A DNA stretch of 64,000 bases, taken from assembly GCA_009739215.1 (NCBI GenBank), contig VSJF01000006.1, positions 1,426,001-1,490,000 on the forward strand, given 5' to 3'. Position 1 is the first letter of the stretch, and the number at the start of each line of letters is the position of its first letter. This DNA comes from Floccularia luteovirens. Taxonomy: Eukaryota > Basidiomycota > Agaricomycetes > Agaricales > Squamanitaceae. Under the pieces are notes generated by a model. It worked only from the letters and a program-made list of their open reading frames with translations, searched no databases and was not told the origin of the DNA. Shown here one piece after another: positions 1 to 13,474 of the stretch. The translations under genes were made by a program, and so were the position numbers.

Positions 1-127
1 CTGCCCGAGTTTCTCGCGAGAATTCGTGAGCAATCTTGCGATGGGCTCTTAGATGTGCCAAGGGGAAAGAAAAGTGTATAAAGGTTCCTGTATCACGTCC
101 CTTACCTCACCAATGTCTGGTAGTCTC

Positions 128-2395
128 ATGAAGCTCTGCACAGCTTTACTCACTTGCTTCGGCCTGGCTCACACTTCCTTGGCCATCATTTATGATAGTC
201 TCGCAGAACTGAACTCCCTCACTTTTGACTTTGTGGTTATTGGAGGCATGTCTAATCATGTCCCAGCTTCTCTCTACTCATGATAATCCAGGTGGAACCG
301 CTGGAAATGTGGTCGCGAATCGGCTTACCGAAGTTTCTCAGTTTAATGTTTTGATAATTGAAGCTGGACCCACGTTAGTATCTGTGTTCTTAGAATCCAA
401 ATTCGAGACTTGAGCATATTGCAATTAGCAATGAGGGTGTCCTTAATTCAGAAGTTCCACCTTTCGCCAATAAATTGCAGGGATCCATTTACGACTGGAA
501 CTACACGTCTATTCCTCAGAATGGTCTCAATGGAAGATCCTTAGGATACCCCAGAGGTCATCTACTAGGGGGAAGCAGCTCCATCAGTCTGTGGCAGTTT
601 ATAAATATTCATATTGTTATAATGTTGACTTTGACCAGACGGAATGTACTATACTCGAGGAGCCTCTTCTGATTATGACAGGTTCGCTGCTGTCACCTAC
701 GACCAAGGCTGGTCATGGGACAACCTAGAAAAGTATCGAGTAAAGGTGTGTCGTCTCGAGCACACTATTTGCCGAAGTTGATCACTCTCGCAAACAGAAT
801 GAAATATGGGGTCCACCAGCGGATAATCATAACACCACGGGGCAATTTGATCCCTCCGTGCATGGGTTTAACGGATTAGTTGGAGTGAGTTTGCCAGGAT
901 TTGCATTAGATGGGGATGCACTTGTTCTGGAGACATTGAAAGAACTAAGTGATGAATTCCCATTTAACGTGGACACGAACTCAGGCAATCCACTTGGGGT
1001 CGGTAAGTTACAAAGCAAAGCTTTCACATTACTCATCTAATGTTACCAATAGGTTGGCATCAATCTACTATCAAAAACGGGCAAAGATCCAGTTCCGCTA
1101 CTGCCTATATGAGTAAAGAGTTTATCAATAGGCCAAACTTACATGTCCTTCTGAACTCTCAAGTTACACGCGTGCTTCCGGTTCCTGGTGCGAAGACGCC
1201 TATATTTCGATTGGTCGAGATTGCTCAGGGTTCAAAAAGTGCGTCACCATCTTCTTTACCACTTTCTTTTACCCAACTCCGGATGTACAGGTTCTCGTGT
1301 GATTGTGACCGCTTCGAAGGAGATCATTCTTTCAGCGGGAGTTATCGGGACACCCCATCTTCTGTTGCACTCAGGGATTGGTGATAGCCAAGACCTGCAG
1401 ACCTTGAACATCGATCCGGTATTACACCTTCCAAGTGTTGGGAAAAACTTATCTGACCACAGTGGACTTTTCATTCCATGGGTGTTGAAAAATGCAACAT
1501 TACTTGGAAAGTAAGTCCAAATCTCAGTGACACCGTTTGACTACTGGAGGCATGTGTTGATTCCATTCTTAGTGCGCCTACAAATGATGTACTAGAACAA
1601 TGGAACATGACCAAGACTGGTCCATTGGTCGATATTGCTGGTCATTTTGTCGGCTGGTCACGCGTGCCAAGTACCGCAACCATATTTCAGCAATTTTCGG
1701 ACCCATCATCAGGAATCAATGCACCTCATTTTGAATTGATGATTGCAGTTTGTATTTTCTCTATTCGAATCCGAAATGTTCTAAACTCAGTATCACAGGC
1801 GTCATATTCGGGTGTTAATATGGGATTAGCAAATCTCAACCCTGTCTCCCGTGAGAGGTTGCATCACATACGAATTGACCAGTCATAACACATTATTATA
1901 GGTGGAACTGTGTCTTTAACATCAAATGATTCCATTTGTATACCCTTCGATTGATCCGCACTATCTCGAGTCCGATTTTGATGTCTTCGTTTTGAAAGAA
2001 TCTGTGAAGAGTGCACTACGGTTTTTCAGCGCCCCTGTCTGGAATGACATACTTATTGGACCCTTCGGTGCCGTTGCGAATGCGACAACAGATGCTTCCC
2101 TCGAGGAATATATTCGTAACAATGCAATAAGTATTCAGCACCCAGTAGGGACGGCTGCTATGTCTGCAAAAGGAGCACAATATGGCGTCGTGAACCCAGA
2201 TTTGCTTCTTAAAGGTGCAACTGGACTTCGCGTTGTAGATGCATCTGTCATGGTGAGTCCCAACGCAGGTTGTCATTCTATACCGAACATAAACCGTCTA
2301 TTCTCTAGCCGTTCATTGTCGCCGGGCACACCCAAGCAGCAGTATACGCAATAGCTGAACGGGCAGCAGATTTGATCAAGGCATCATGGACCTAG
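128..2395 (+). pseudogene. GMC oxidoreductase, aryl-alcohol-oxidase-like, copy 1 (one frameshift)
   Basis: FAD-dependent secreted alcohol oxidase of the glucose-methanol-choline family (CAZy AA3-like), which makes H2O2 extracellularly for lignin-degrading peroxidases. The start at 128 gives a 19-residue signal peptide ending in TSLA. The FAD dinucleotide motif ([13 protein letters not shown]), the GMC signature around YPRGHLLGGSSS, and both catalytic His motifs (IQHPVGTAAM and VAGHTQA) are visible. Exons: 128-245, 292-373, 429-586, 639-745, 798-1002, 1053-1238, 1291-1510, 1573-1747, 1799-1850, 1902-2252, 2309-2395. They sum to 580 codons plus one base. The extra base is a T near 1930, shown by alignment with the next gene, and it leads to a TGA shortly after. 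The first intron begins GC rather than GT. Exon lengths match copy 2 almost exactly, so the two are a tandem duplication. Whether the frameshift is real or a sequencing error cannot be told here. Confidence 0.85.
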
Positions 2396-2935
2396 AAATT
2401 ATTTATCATCCAAACTGGTTTTGTGTTCCTAATACTTCTTGTAATATCTTAGGATCCATGCGTCCTTTTACTTAACTGGCATTTATGTTCAGAAATTACG
2501 TTGACATTGAGCTGAGCACTATAATTAGGATTCCATCATCAAGTGATTATGGTTCTGTTTTACGACATTCAGTTCATACGACACACCTCCTGACCCCGGG
2601 GATAGAGAGTCACTAGAACAATAAATTTCATTGTCATGCTCCAAACCCCATCCTATCAACTATCGTCCAATGATATCGAGTCAAATACTAGCGTGGACAA
2701 GCTAATGGCTAAATGCTCGCCCCCATATGTTGATTGGCCCCATGTTGTTTCTGCATGAACTATCTTAGCCGATGTTCTCGGAAAATATACCTCAAGTTAA
2801 TACGTCATTCAGCACCTAACATAGTAATCATCAAGAAGAAAACGGGTATACTGCACATAGCTTTATGGAATATAAAAGCTACATTTGATACTTGGTTCAT
2901 AACATCTAGTTCCTTGATATCCTCACTTCCTGCAG
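2396..2935 (+). other. intergenic: terminator of GMC copy 1 and promoter of copy 2
   Basis: About 540 bases with no supported gene. An open frame from 2734 runs to 3003 but is out of frame with the GMC signal peptide and has no recognisable content. I see no repeat or RNA gene. Confidence 0.6.
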
Positions 2936-5188
<2,253 letters not shown>

Positions 5189-6304
5189 TATAGATTATAA
5201 AACTGCGGTGGTGTTTTGAGAGGTCAGTGCTACTGTTGACGCTGTAACTAAATAGTTCTAGTTCACTTCACCGATTTATTCATAGTAACGAGAGACAATT
5301 CGTTTCCAGGAAGTGATTATTTACCAGAGAAGCACATTATGACAATTGTTGACCCAGATCTAACTTGGATTGTTGCATATATCCAGCGGATTTGTCAAGG
5401 TGTCTCAGAGTTCGGTGATACTTAATGACCAAATTTCCATAACCAGTGAACAGACACTTCGAGGATTTTTACTGAATTGATACTTACTCATGAAATCAAA
5501 TTATTGCCTGGTGAGTAATGAAGATAAAATGCGTATCAGGGGTGGCATTGACGTGCGCAGCTAAGTAGCCTGTAGAGTACAAAGTAGTTTTAATATACCA
5601 CTAATTAGCTAGCCTGCAGTTGTGCGATGTCGCGGAGGCAGGAACGTTTGTAGTGGGATGTCAATTATATAGTTGACTCTTACATCCGTCATGCAACCTA
5701 TGGGTAAGCGTTCTTTGGATATCGGATGTATGCCAAGGTTATGTTTTTCCATTCTTGTCTACCAATGTTAGTCGCCATGGAGAGGAGTGGGTTTCACAAA
5801 TATATTATTGCACAAAGGTTCCATTGAGTTTTTCTGTTGGTCGCAAAGTTCAGTTTATAACATATTGGAAGAGGGTTCGGAAATAACATAACATAACATA
5901 ACAAAACTATTCCGACATTCGCACAACCTCGCGTCCTTAAATGTGCAAACGACTGATGAATTCTAGAATCTCCATAAAATTTTTCGATCGGCACCCTCGC
6001 TCAACGTCAGCTTGAACAATTCCGTAGACAACGACCATGCCTACGGCAGAGAAAAATGAGCGAAGCCTGAGAATTTACTGAGAAGGGCTCAATTACCGTG
6101 CACAGCTGTTCTGAAACGATGCCCAGCAAAACGCCAAGTTATTCGCAAGCCAATCGTCCCCCTGAGTCCTGTCCAAGCGCGCAGGTTGACCTGATATGGC
6201 GATGTTTACTGTTATGCGCACTACCCAAGCACGAAAGTCACTTAAACACAACTCCTTTCTCGTTAGCCTTTTAGGCATTTCTTGTTCGTTTATTTTCAAG
6301 GCTC
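5189..6304. other. intergenic between GMC copy 2 and GMC gene 3
   Basis: About 1.1 kb with no supported gene. It contains a short run of about four ACATA units at 5882-5902. The final few hundred bases should hold the promoter of the gene starting at 6305. Confidence 0.6.
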
Positions 6305-8802
6305 ATGTGGTATCTCGAAATCGCTGCTCTCATCACCGTCGCGTGGGCTAGTGGCACTCCCTGTAGCTCATGTCATGGCTTCAGTTCAGATCCCCATTCC
6401 TTGCTCCAACGTGCCATCGTAACTGAGGATCAACTCTCCCCTTCATATGACTTCGTTATTGCAGGAGGTGGGCTCGCGGGGCTGGTACTTGCATCACGTC
6501 TGACTGAGGATTCGAAGAGGACTGTTCTCGTACTTGAAGCTGGAGATTCAGGCGATGCTGTTGCTAGTCAAATCAGTAAGTTTTCAACTACCTTTCTTTT
6601 TGTCCTTGTTACTCAGTCTGCTTGCAATTAGACACCCCGTCGGGTGCATACTATACGTCCATAGTTGGAACGAACTACGACTGGAAACACGAGACTACGC
6701 CTCAACAGAACCTCAATGGGCGTGTTTTACCATGGCCTCGAGGCAAGGTCGGCATACTCTATCTATTCTCTCATGTATCTGTAACATTAATACATTTGGT
6801 TAGGTTCTTGGGGGTTCTTCTGCTATGAATGCAATGTATCTCGTTCGTCCTGCACAGTCTGAAGTTGATGCTTGGCAAAATATCGCCAGCAGTATAGACA
6901 GCACTGCTGCCCAGAGATGGGGATGGAATCAAATGTACAGCGCTATGAAAAAAGCTGAAACTTTTACCCCACCTCTTCCTGAGATCGAAAAAGTAGGAAA
7001 TATCTCATACGATGCTTCCAATTATGGAACCAGTGGACCCATGCATATATCTTATCCTGCATAGTATGTGCTACAGTCTATACTTCGGACTCTCTGGTTA
7101 ACACTGATTTCAGCATGCCCCCCATTCATGGAAACTGGACTGTAGCATATGAATCGGTCGGGATATCTACTCTCCGGACTCCAAATGGTGGAACAACAAT
7201 GGGTGCATTCATAACCCCATCGTCCATCAATCCTAGTAATTGGACACGTTCATACTCTAGATCTGCTTATATCGACCTTCTTCCCCCTCGTCCTAATTTA
7301 CATATACTTGTCAATGCTCCGGTAACCCGTGTACTTTTTTCGTCAAGCTCTACTGCGAAAGATGTGCAGAAAAATGGACTCACTGCGGTATCGGTTGAAT
7401 ACGCAACTTCTGCGGACTCTAGACGGACTGTCAATGTGACAAAAGAAGTTTTGCTCGCTGGAGGCTCGTTGGGGTCACCCAAGATCCTAATGCACAGTGG
7501 TGTCGGGCCAAAAGACGTCTTAGACACTGTCGGTGTTGTTGTCTACAATGAGTTACCAGGAGTGGGTCAACATTTGCAAGATCATTTGGTATGATAGTGT
7601 ATACCATCTACTTAAAAGACTATTTCTGAAATCTCAGGCCAGACTGCAGGCATCGTCTGGGAGACTCCCATGGAAACGTCAGGCAATATAAGAGAATCGC
7701 AATCAGACTTTTCGGTATGTGCAGCAACTTCAAAGTTGTAATCAGCCTTATTTATTGTTTTCTAGCGGACCCCAGAGTTTTTGTCATTTATAAATGACGC
7801 TGTTGCATTCGTCAATCTGGACAATATACTTGGTCTAGACGGTGCAACCGCAGTCAGATCACAAATCATAAACGCATACGAGGAATCAGCACGAACACTA
7901 GTTCCAAGCAACTATTCCGAGGTTGTTGAAGGGTATAAGGCCATATATAATGTAACCGCCAACACGTTTTTGTCATCCTCGGCACAGATTGAAATGTTAA
8001 TGAGTGCTATTTCGCCTGGCACTATTGCTATTCAATCAGCATTGCAGCATCCATTAAGGTACGATGACCCAGTCTTTGTCTGCTCTTCTGTATTTAAACT
8101 GCCAAATCCATTAGTCAAGGAAGACTATACATTAATTCAACAAATCCTCTCGATCCTATTGTCATTGACCCACAATACTTCTCGCACCCTGCAGGTAAGA
8201 ATTAGCTTGGCCTCGTACGTCATGTATACTTAGCTCATATACCTATCGCCAGATGTCATCATAATGCGCCAAGGCCTCAAATTTGTGCGGTCTGTTGGAA
8301 AAGCATTTGGAGCAGCTCTAGGTAACGAGATTTGGCCAGGAAACACGACACAGTCTGATGAAGACTGGGAAAATTGGATAAAGAGGGAAGCTGCTGGTTC
8401 CCAGTACCACCCTACTGCAAGCTGTGCAATGTTACCGAAATCTCAAGGGGGTGTTGTTGATGCTGACTTAAAAGTATACGGATTGGGTACATTTTTTAGA
8501 TTTGTTGTTTATTTTCGTGGTGTGCTGATATGGGGCTTTACAGCCAATGTACGAGTCATAGACTCTTCTGTTTATCCATTCGAATTTTCTGCCCATGTAT
8601 GTGACACATGCATCCTAACCTGCTCCATATTTTCCTAACAAAATGCTCCCAGCTTGCTTCAGTAACATTTGGCCTTGCAGAGCAGGCAGCAGATATGATT
8701 AAAAACCAATACGACAAATCATCCGGAACCTTTCTCCGACCACCTGTCTATGCTGCAGGTTGGACTGTTATATTGTTTGTGACAGTGGGATACTTTGTTT
8801 GA
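6305..8802 (+). CDS. GMC oxidoreductase, glucose-oxidase/choline-dehydrogenase-like, with C-terminal hydrophobic tail
   Basis: Third GMC flavoenzyme, clearly divergent from the two upstream and apparently intact. Start at 6305 opens a signal peptide ([17 protein letters not shown]). Motifs in order: FAD-binding [19 protein letters not shown], substrate-domain signature ([14 protein letters not shown], with an intron inside it), [16 protein letters not shown], then the catalytic His ([11 protein letters not shown]) and the partner His (EFSAHLASV). Ten or so short introns can be placed with the frame kept throughout; one case, after QHPL, splices to SQGRLYINS using the AG at about 8114. After the last GMC motif comes a Ser/Thr-containing stretch and a 17-residue hydrophobic end ([17 protein letters not shown]), which suggests membrane or GPI anchoring rather than free secretion. 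The substrate cannot be assigned from sequence alone. Confidence 0.9.
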
Positions 8803-9446
8803 ACTGAAAATAGAGACAGATATATAAGCACTTCTTGGACTTTTTGATTGTTGTTAATTATAGTGTACGACAAGCACTAAAGCACTTTTTGTCCCCCACT
8901 TGAGTCCAAATAAAACCCTGTCCGTACTGCCAGATGTCGCCTGCGCTCCTTAGACAAGCGGATGACAACTCTGCGGATCTCCCGTTCATGATCCTATGCG
9001 GTGGGGGAGGGAGCAGCCTCAATTCCGGAAACCTAACCACAATATGGTCCGATCAGATGCGAGGGCGTAGTTATTTCCAAGACTAAAATCATAGTTCGAA
9101 GCAGGGGTAGTTTCTGGCAAGCTACATTTGAATGAAAGTCTACGATCGAGAATTAAAGTGAGTGGATGCCAATATGGTGAAACTGCGAACTTACATGTTC
9201 TCTGATAAGCGCAGTTCCAGAATCCTTATCAAAACTCGGACCAGCAATGGTATGTTTTCGACTAACCATATATTTCATGTCTTACATATGATTCTACCAA
9301 TTGAGAAAATCCCTTGCTACCTTGGTGTATGTTCAGCTTCATTTGATGATGATTTGACTATATTTCACTCGAAAGCGTTAACACCAACAGAATCTGGGTG
9401 CATTAATAAGACTTGTATCAAGATATTGGAAGGTTCAAATGGAGGC
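8803..9446. other. intergenic, convergent 3' ends
   Basis: About 640 bases between the 3' ends of the GMC gene and the LYC1-like gene. Open frames here have no recognisable content and no repeat was seen. Confidence 0.55.
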
Positions 9447-10723
9447 TTACCTCTCATTAAACATCCACTGAACGTCGTCAGGACTTTCTTTTCCATACCA
9501 CTTGAAGGAAGACAAGTGTTCCATTCTTTCGAAGGTCTCGCCTCCCAACTTTTTCGCAATTTCGGATAAGCTCTGGTCCAAATTCCAAACTTCTACCTTC
9601 TCTATAGTATGATGTTTTGCGAAAGCCATGATCTGCAAGAAGAGGTCTTCAAATGTATCAATGTCAGTTCTCAACCTTGTCATTATAAGAGTTTTAGGCT
9701 TTAGGGGATTTATCTCAATGGTCCACGACGCGAATATTTCGTTGCCTTCCAGAGAGGTGATACCCCAATATAACGGTCGAGGATCCAACTTCTCCCAGAA
9801 GAATTGAGTTCTGCAGTATTGAAATTCTGCCACTCCAAGGTGAGGTAGAAATGAGAAACCGACAATATATGGTGCTTGAAGAGCTGCTGCATTATCCTTT
9901 ACAACGTCCCGTTTCATCAGCTCTGCTTCGATTCCCCATGACTCTCTAATAGCAGTTTCATCGAGCCAAACCCATTGCCTCCGAGCTTGAGTTTCGACAA
10001 TATCGTAAAGTTTTTTTGGTACATCCCAAGTTGTCGATATCGGGTTTCTTAGATTCCAACCGTCATTGGCATCAGTAGACGTTCCGCATAATCGATACAA
10101 ATCAGGGCCGACGTCGCTCCAAAGTGTCGAAAAGCATGCATCACCAACACTAACTACTCTTGCAGGTGGGTCTCCCCACTCTCCTGGGAATACTTCCGGC
10201 AAACATGACTTGGGTGCCAAAACCCAATGCAAGAGTCTCAACATATGTTTGGCGTAACCTTTGCGTCGATGAGCGGGTAGTGTGAATACAGAAGCAATTC
10301 CATATCCAATTACGTCGTCACAATGGGGACCTAAGGTAGTCCTTCTTACCATCAGGCCAGGTCGGCGAAATCTGACAATTTCTTGCATTAAGTGTGTTGT
10401 TATATCCAGATGGAGCATATGTAATACTTACGTCTCGCAAGAACAGAAAAAGTCAAGTGATTCATGTGCGTCCCTTCGACCAAGCACCCTAAGTTTCGCA
10501 AATCAGTATTTTAAAAAATTTCAATCCGGTCACATATGCAGATTCTCTTGACATACCAAGTGATCAGCCTTCCATCGCGAGCGCACTCAGATTGGTCAGT
10601 AAGTTCATCTCTTTCTACATATTCTTGTTCCGTCATTCCCCTTCCCCATTCTTGAGATGTCCGCCGGCGCGATTCCTTGATCTGTTCCGGGCTAGCTGGA
10701 TACAGTGACAGTAGCGATAACAT
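9447..10723 (-). CDS. LYC1: LYC1-like lysine N6-acetyltransferase (GNAT fold)
   Basis: Resembles yeast LYC1, which acetylates lysine with acetyl-CoA as the first step of lysine catabolism. Exons on the minus strand are 10723-10557, 10488-10432 and 10371-9447, giving 382 residues, the usual size. The N-terminus LYPASPEQIKESRRRTS and the acetyl-CoA pyrophosphate-binding loop (HRRKGYAKHML, an R-x-x-G-x-A pattern) are visible, followed by the long LYC1-type C-terminal region. An upstream in-frame ATG at 10825 would add 34 residues; I prefer 10723 because family members begin close to LSLYPAS. Both introns have good GT/AG ends and phases. Confidence 0.88.
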
Positions 10724-11045
10724 GTCGAGAAATATAGAAATTGACTTGTTGGGTGATGTCAACAAGTAGCAATAATCGAGTAGTCGTTCAACGCGAAAAC
10801 TTGTGAAAATTAATGTTGATGGCAATGGAAACTGTTATGAGAGTGTGTGAAGGTGTACATATAAACTTTAGGTATGCACCACTATTTTAGTATCTACGTG
10901 GAATGCTTACTTATATAATTAGTGGGGCAGGCGGCAATCATCAGCAGCAGAACATACAGACCTTGCAAAACTTCGCTTGTATAGCGAAAAAAATTGCACC
11001 AATAGTATGTGTTTCCAGTGTTCTGTGAGAGCTAAACATGTATAG
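10724..11045. other. intergenic: LYC1 promoter side and FAH 3' side
   Basis: About 320 bases. It should hold the promoter of the LYC1-like gene and the 3' untranslated region of the fumarylacetoacetate-hydrolase-family gene. No other element was recognised. Confidence 0.5.
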
Positions 11046-12140
11046 TTACGTGTACTTTATGGTATTAGTACATGTACCAACGTTCTCCAATCCAACTTCA
11101 ACAACATCACCATCAGTCAACCAAACAGGGTTTACTTTGCCTAGATTCACTCCGCTTGGACTATTACATTCAGAAGGCAAGCATTGTTAAATGTCTGGTT
11201 TTGATATCTGACTGTGCATATACTCACGTTCCAGTGAAAATCACATCACCCGGCAATAGAGTGATACCCATTGAGAAGAAAGATACCAAATGTTTGACAC
11301 CGAATATCATGTTTGCAGTGCTTGAATTTTGTTGGGTTACACCGTTCACCTTGGTCCAGATATTCAGTACTTGCGGATCCGGAATTTCCTTGGTTGAGAC
11401 GATTGCAGGACCCCAGGGTGCCCACCCATCAGCGCCTTTACCCATGGAAAATTGTGGCTGTGGCAGACCACCTCTGTCAATTTGCCAGCCTCGATGAGAA
11501 ACATCATGTCCGACAGTATATCCAAGGACGTGATCCAATGCTTCTTCGTCTGAAATGTTGAAGGCCCGTTTCTTCATGACGATCACCAGCTCCGTCTCAT
11601 AATCCATCTTGGAAATGAAGTCACCCTGTGTTTGATATCCTGCTGTTACTGGGATGGGATCGCTTGGGGAATTGAGAGACGTCCATGGTTTGTAAAATAG
11701 AATGGGCCATTGAGGAATTGTTTGGTTCGTCTATTTGCAGGGCTATAAGCGAAACAATTTTATTGTGAAAAAGAGGAAAAAAACCTCATTTATATGTGAA
11801 ACATAGTTCAAGCCGACGCAACGGACCGTGCGGACCCGCTCATTCGGCAGAGGAGCAAGAAGTTTTCTGATTTGCTATATGTCCGGAGTGTCAGAAACGT
11901 GCATCAGAAGAAACAAATGCGCCAAACTTTTATCTGGTTCGTCACTTGAAAATCACCCAGGATATCCCCCTGTATAACCTTTGCATGGGTACTTTGTGCA
12001 GCGTCCTTCGTATTCGCAGGTAAAATCGCATCGCCATAGTATTCCTTACCGTCTGTTGATATGAAGCGCACAAACCGCTGCGCACTTGTAGAGAGGCATA
12101 GCCAGGCAATCACCACGAAGAAACTCGTGTACATGCGCAT
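11046..12140 (-). CDS. Fumarylacetoacetate hydrolase (FAH)-family enzyme with signal-peptide-like N-terminus
   Basis: Hydrolase/decarboxylase fold used to cleave C-C bonds in dicarbonyl substrates during aromatic or related catabolism; the exact substrate is unknown. Exons: 12140-11928, 11874-11785, 11730-11228, 11160-11046, giving 306 residues. Family motifs: RTVRCVGLNY, then FYKPWTSLNSP, the metal-ligand segment MDYETELVIV, the central VLGYTVGHDVSHRG, and the C-terminal PGDVIFTGT-PSGV and VGLENVGTCTN. With the start at 12140 the first 21 residues (MRMYTSFFVVIAWLCLSTSAQ) look like a secretion signal, which is odd for a normally cytosolic or mitochondrial family. Alternatively, ATG at 12200 could encode MRWTYIK and splice from a weak donor (gtcccc) to the AG just before RFVRFIS, giving a signal-free protein of ordinary family type. 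Confidence 0.88.
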
Positions 12141-12200
12141 GTTACTGGACTTGATTACACCTTTACAAGTCGAGGGGACCTTTATGTATGTCCATCTCAT

Positions 12201-13474
12201 GCCAAGCCTTTCCTGTAGGATAAAATTTTAGACAAGGAAGTATGAAATATTGACTACATACGGAAAGACCACACCGCTTGATCATATACAATAGAGAATG
12301 AAGGTATGCCTTCTGACTCTGTTGACATAACATCTGCTTCTTGCAGCTCCATTCCCAGAGATAGACATGAGAGAGTAGACCCAGTCAGTTGGGTCACTTA
12401 TGGTCAAAAGTTGCATGCTATGTGTTGGTGATCATATGTGCTTTTTACTGTTTACAAACCAATCAGTTTGGGATGGCACAAATATAGATAGCTGTATACT
12501 AACTCATAAACAGCAAGAAACCTACATTCTGGTTCTACACTTCCTATCCCTCGGAGCCGCCAAGCATATAAACGATTGCCGTGGGTTCTTCTGTGTTTCG
12601 TCCAGAACAAATTCATGATAGCAGCATGACGAGAAGCAACCTTGGGATAGTTGATCGTTCAGGTCCCTGTTTGGTAACTCACGCATTGTATCCCATGACT
12701 GTTAAGCCTAGGTGAGCGTTGCACGGCCAAATTACAGCTTTTATTGAGGTTGGAAAACCGGAGGCTGGGGATTGGTTCGATGACTAATGGAATTTTCTTG
12801 TCTGGATCATGGTTGTGCGATATCACTTCTATACCTGTGAAGGGAAGTTCACAAAAGATATAAAATGGCGTTCTTCACTGTTCTCTGAATGTCTGTCTCA
12901 CCACACTTGATGCCCTCCAGCTGACAGCTATGATGATGCTTTGTCATGGCGTCGCTTTATGTCGGGTTATATATAAGATGGCGCGGAAATTTGACAAACT
13001 CACCAGCCACCAGTACAGCAACCCGATATGTCACCCGATAGCAAAGTAATAGCACTCCGTAATTCGTCGTTGCGATTGTGGTGTCAAGTCCGACGATCTA
13101 TCCAGTAGTTGCTGCTTGGTGGTCAGCTCGGTATCCTGTGTGCTGAATTGTTGCAAGAACTATGCAGAGACATACTCCGGGACTTGGCGGTGGTAAGGTG
13201 ATTCAACGAAGCCGCAAAGATCTAACTATCTTAGTGGCTGCACATTCGGAAAAGTGTGATAGTTGAATTTTGCTGTATATTACTGATATCAATTTGATGC
13301 AATGAGTGTTCGTATGTTTTCAGCTAATTTACAAATATTCAACCATTTTGAATATTCCATGAGGCCGAGACTTGTCCACAATTCGGCTATGCGCGACCTC
13401 TTAATATCGGGTTCTTTACAACATTGAACAAGAGTCTTGTTCACTTTTCACTATTATCATATATCTGATTGGTT
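12201..13474. other. intergenic, divergent promoters of FAH-family and PMI genes
   Basis: About 1.3 kb without a supported gene, lying between two divergently transcribed genes. A small open frame at 12400-12618 has no recognisable features. A reverse CCAAT box (gattggtt) sits immediately before the phosphomannose isomerase start, at about 13468. Confidence 0.5.

Noticed and set aside
5881..5903. Short ACATA tandem repeat
   Set aside because: Only about four units in non-coding DNA; ordinary microsatellite without further context.
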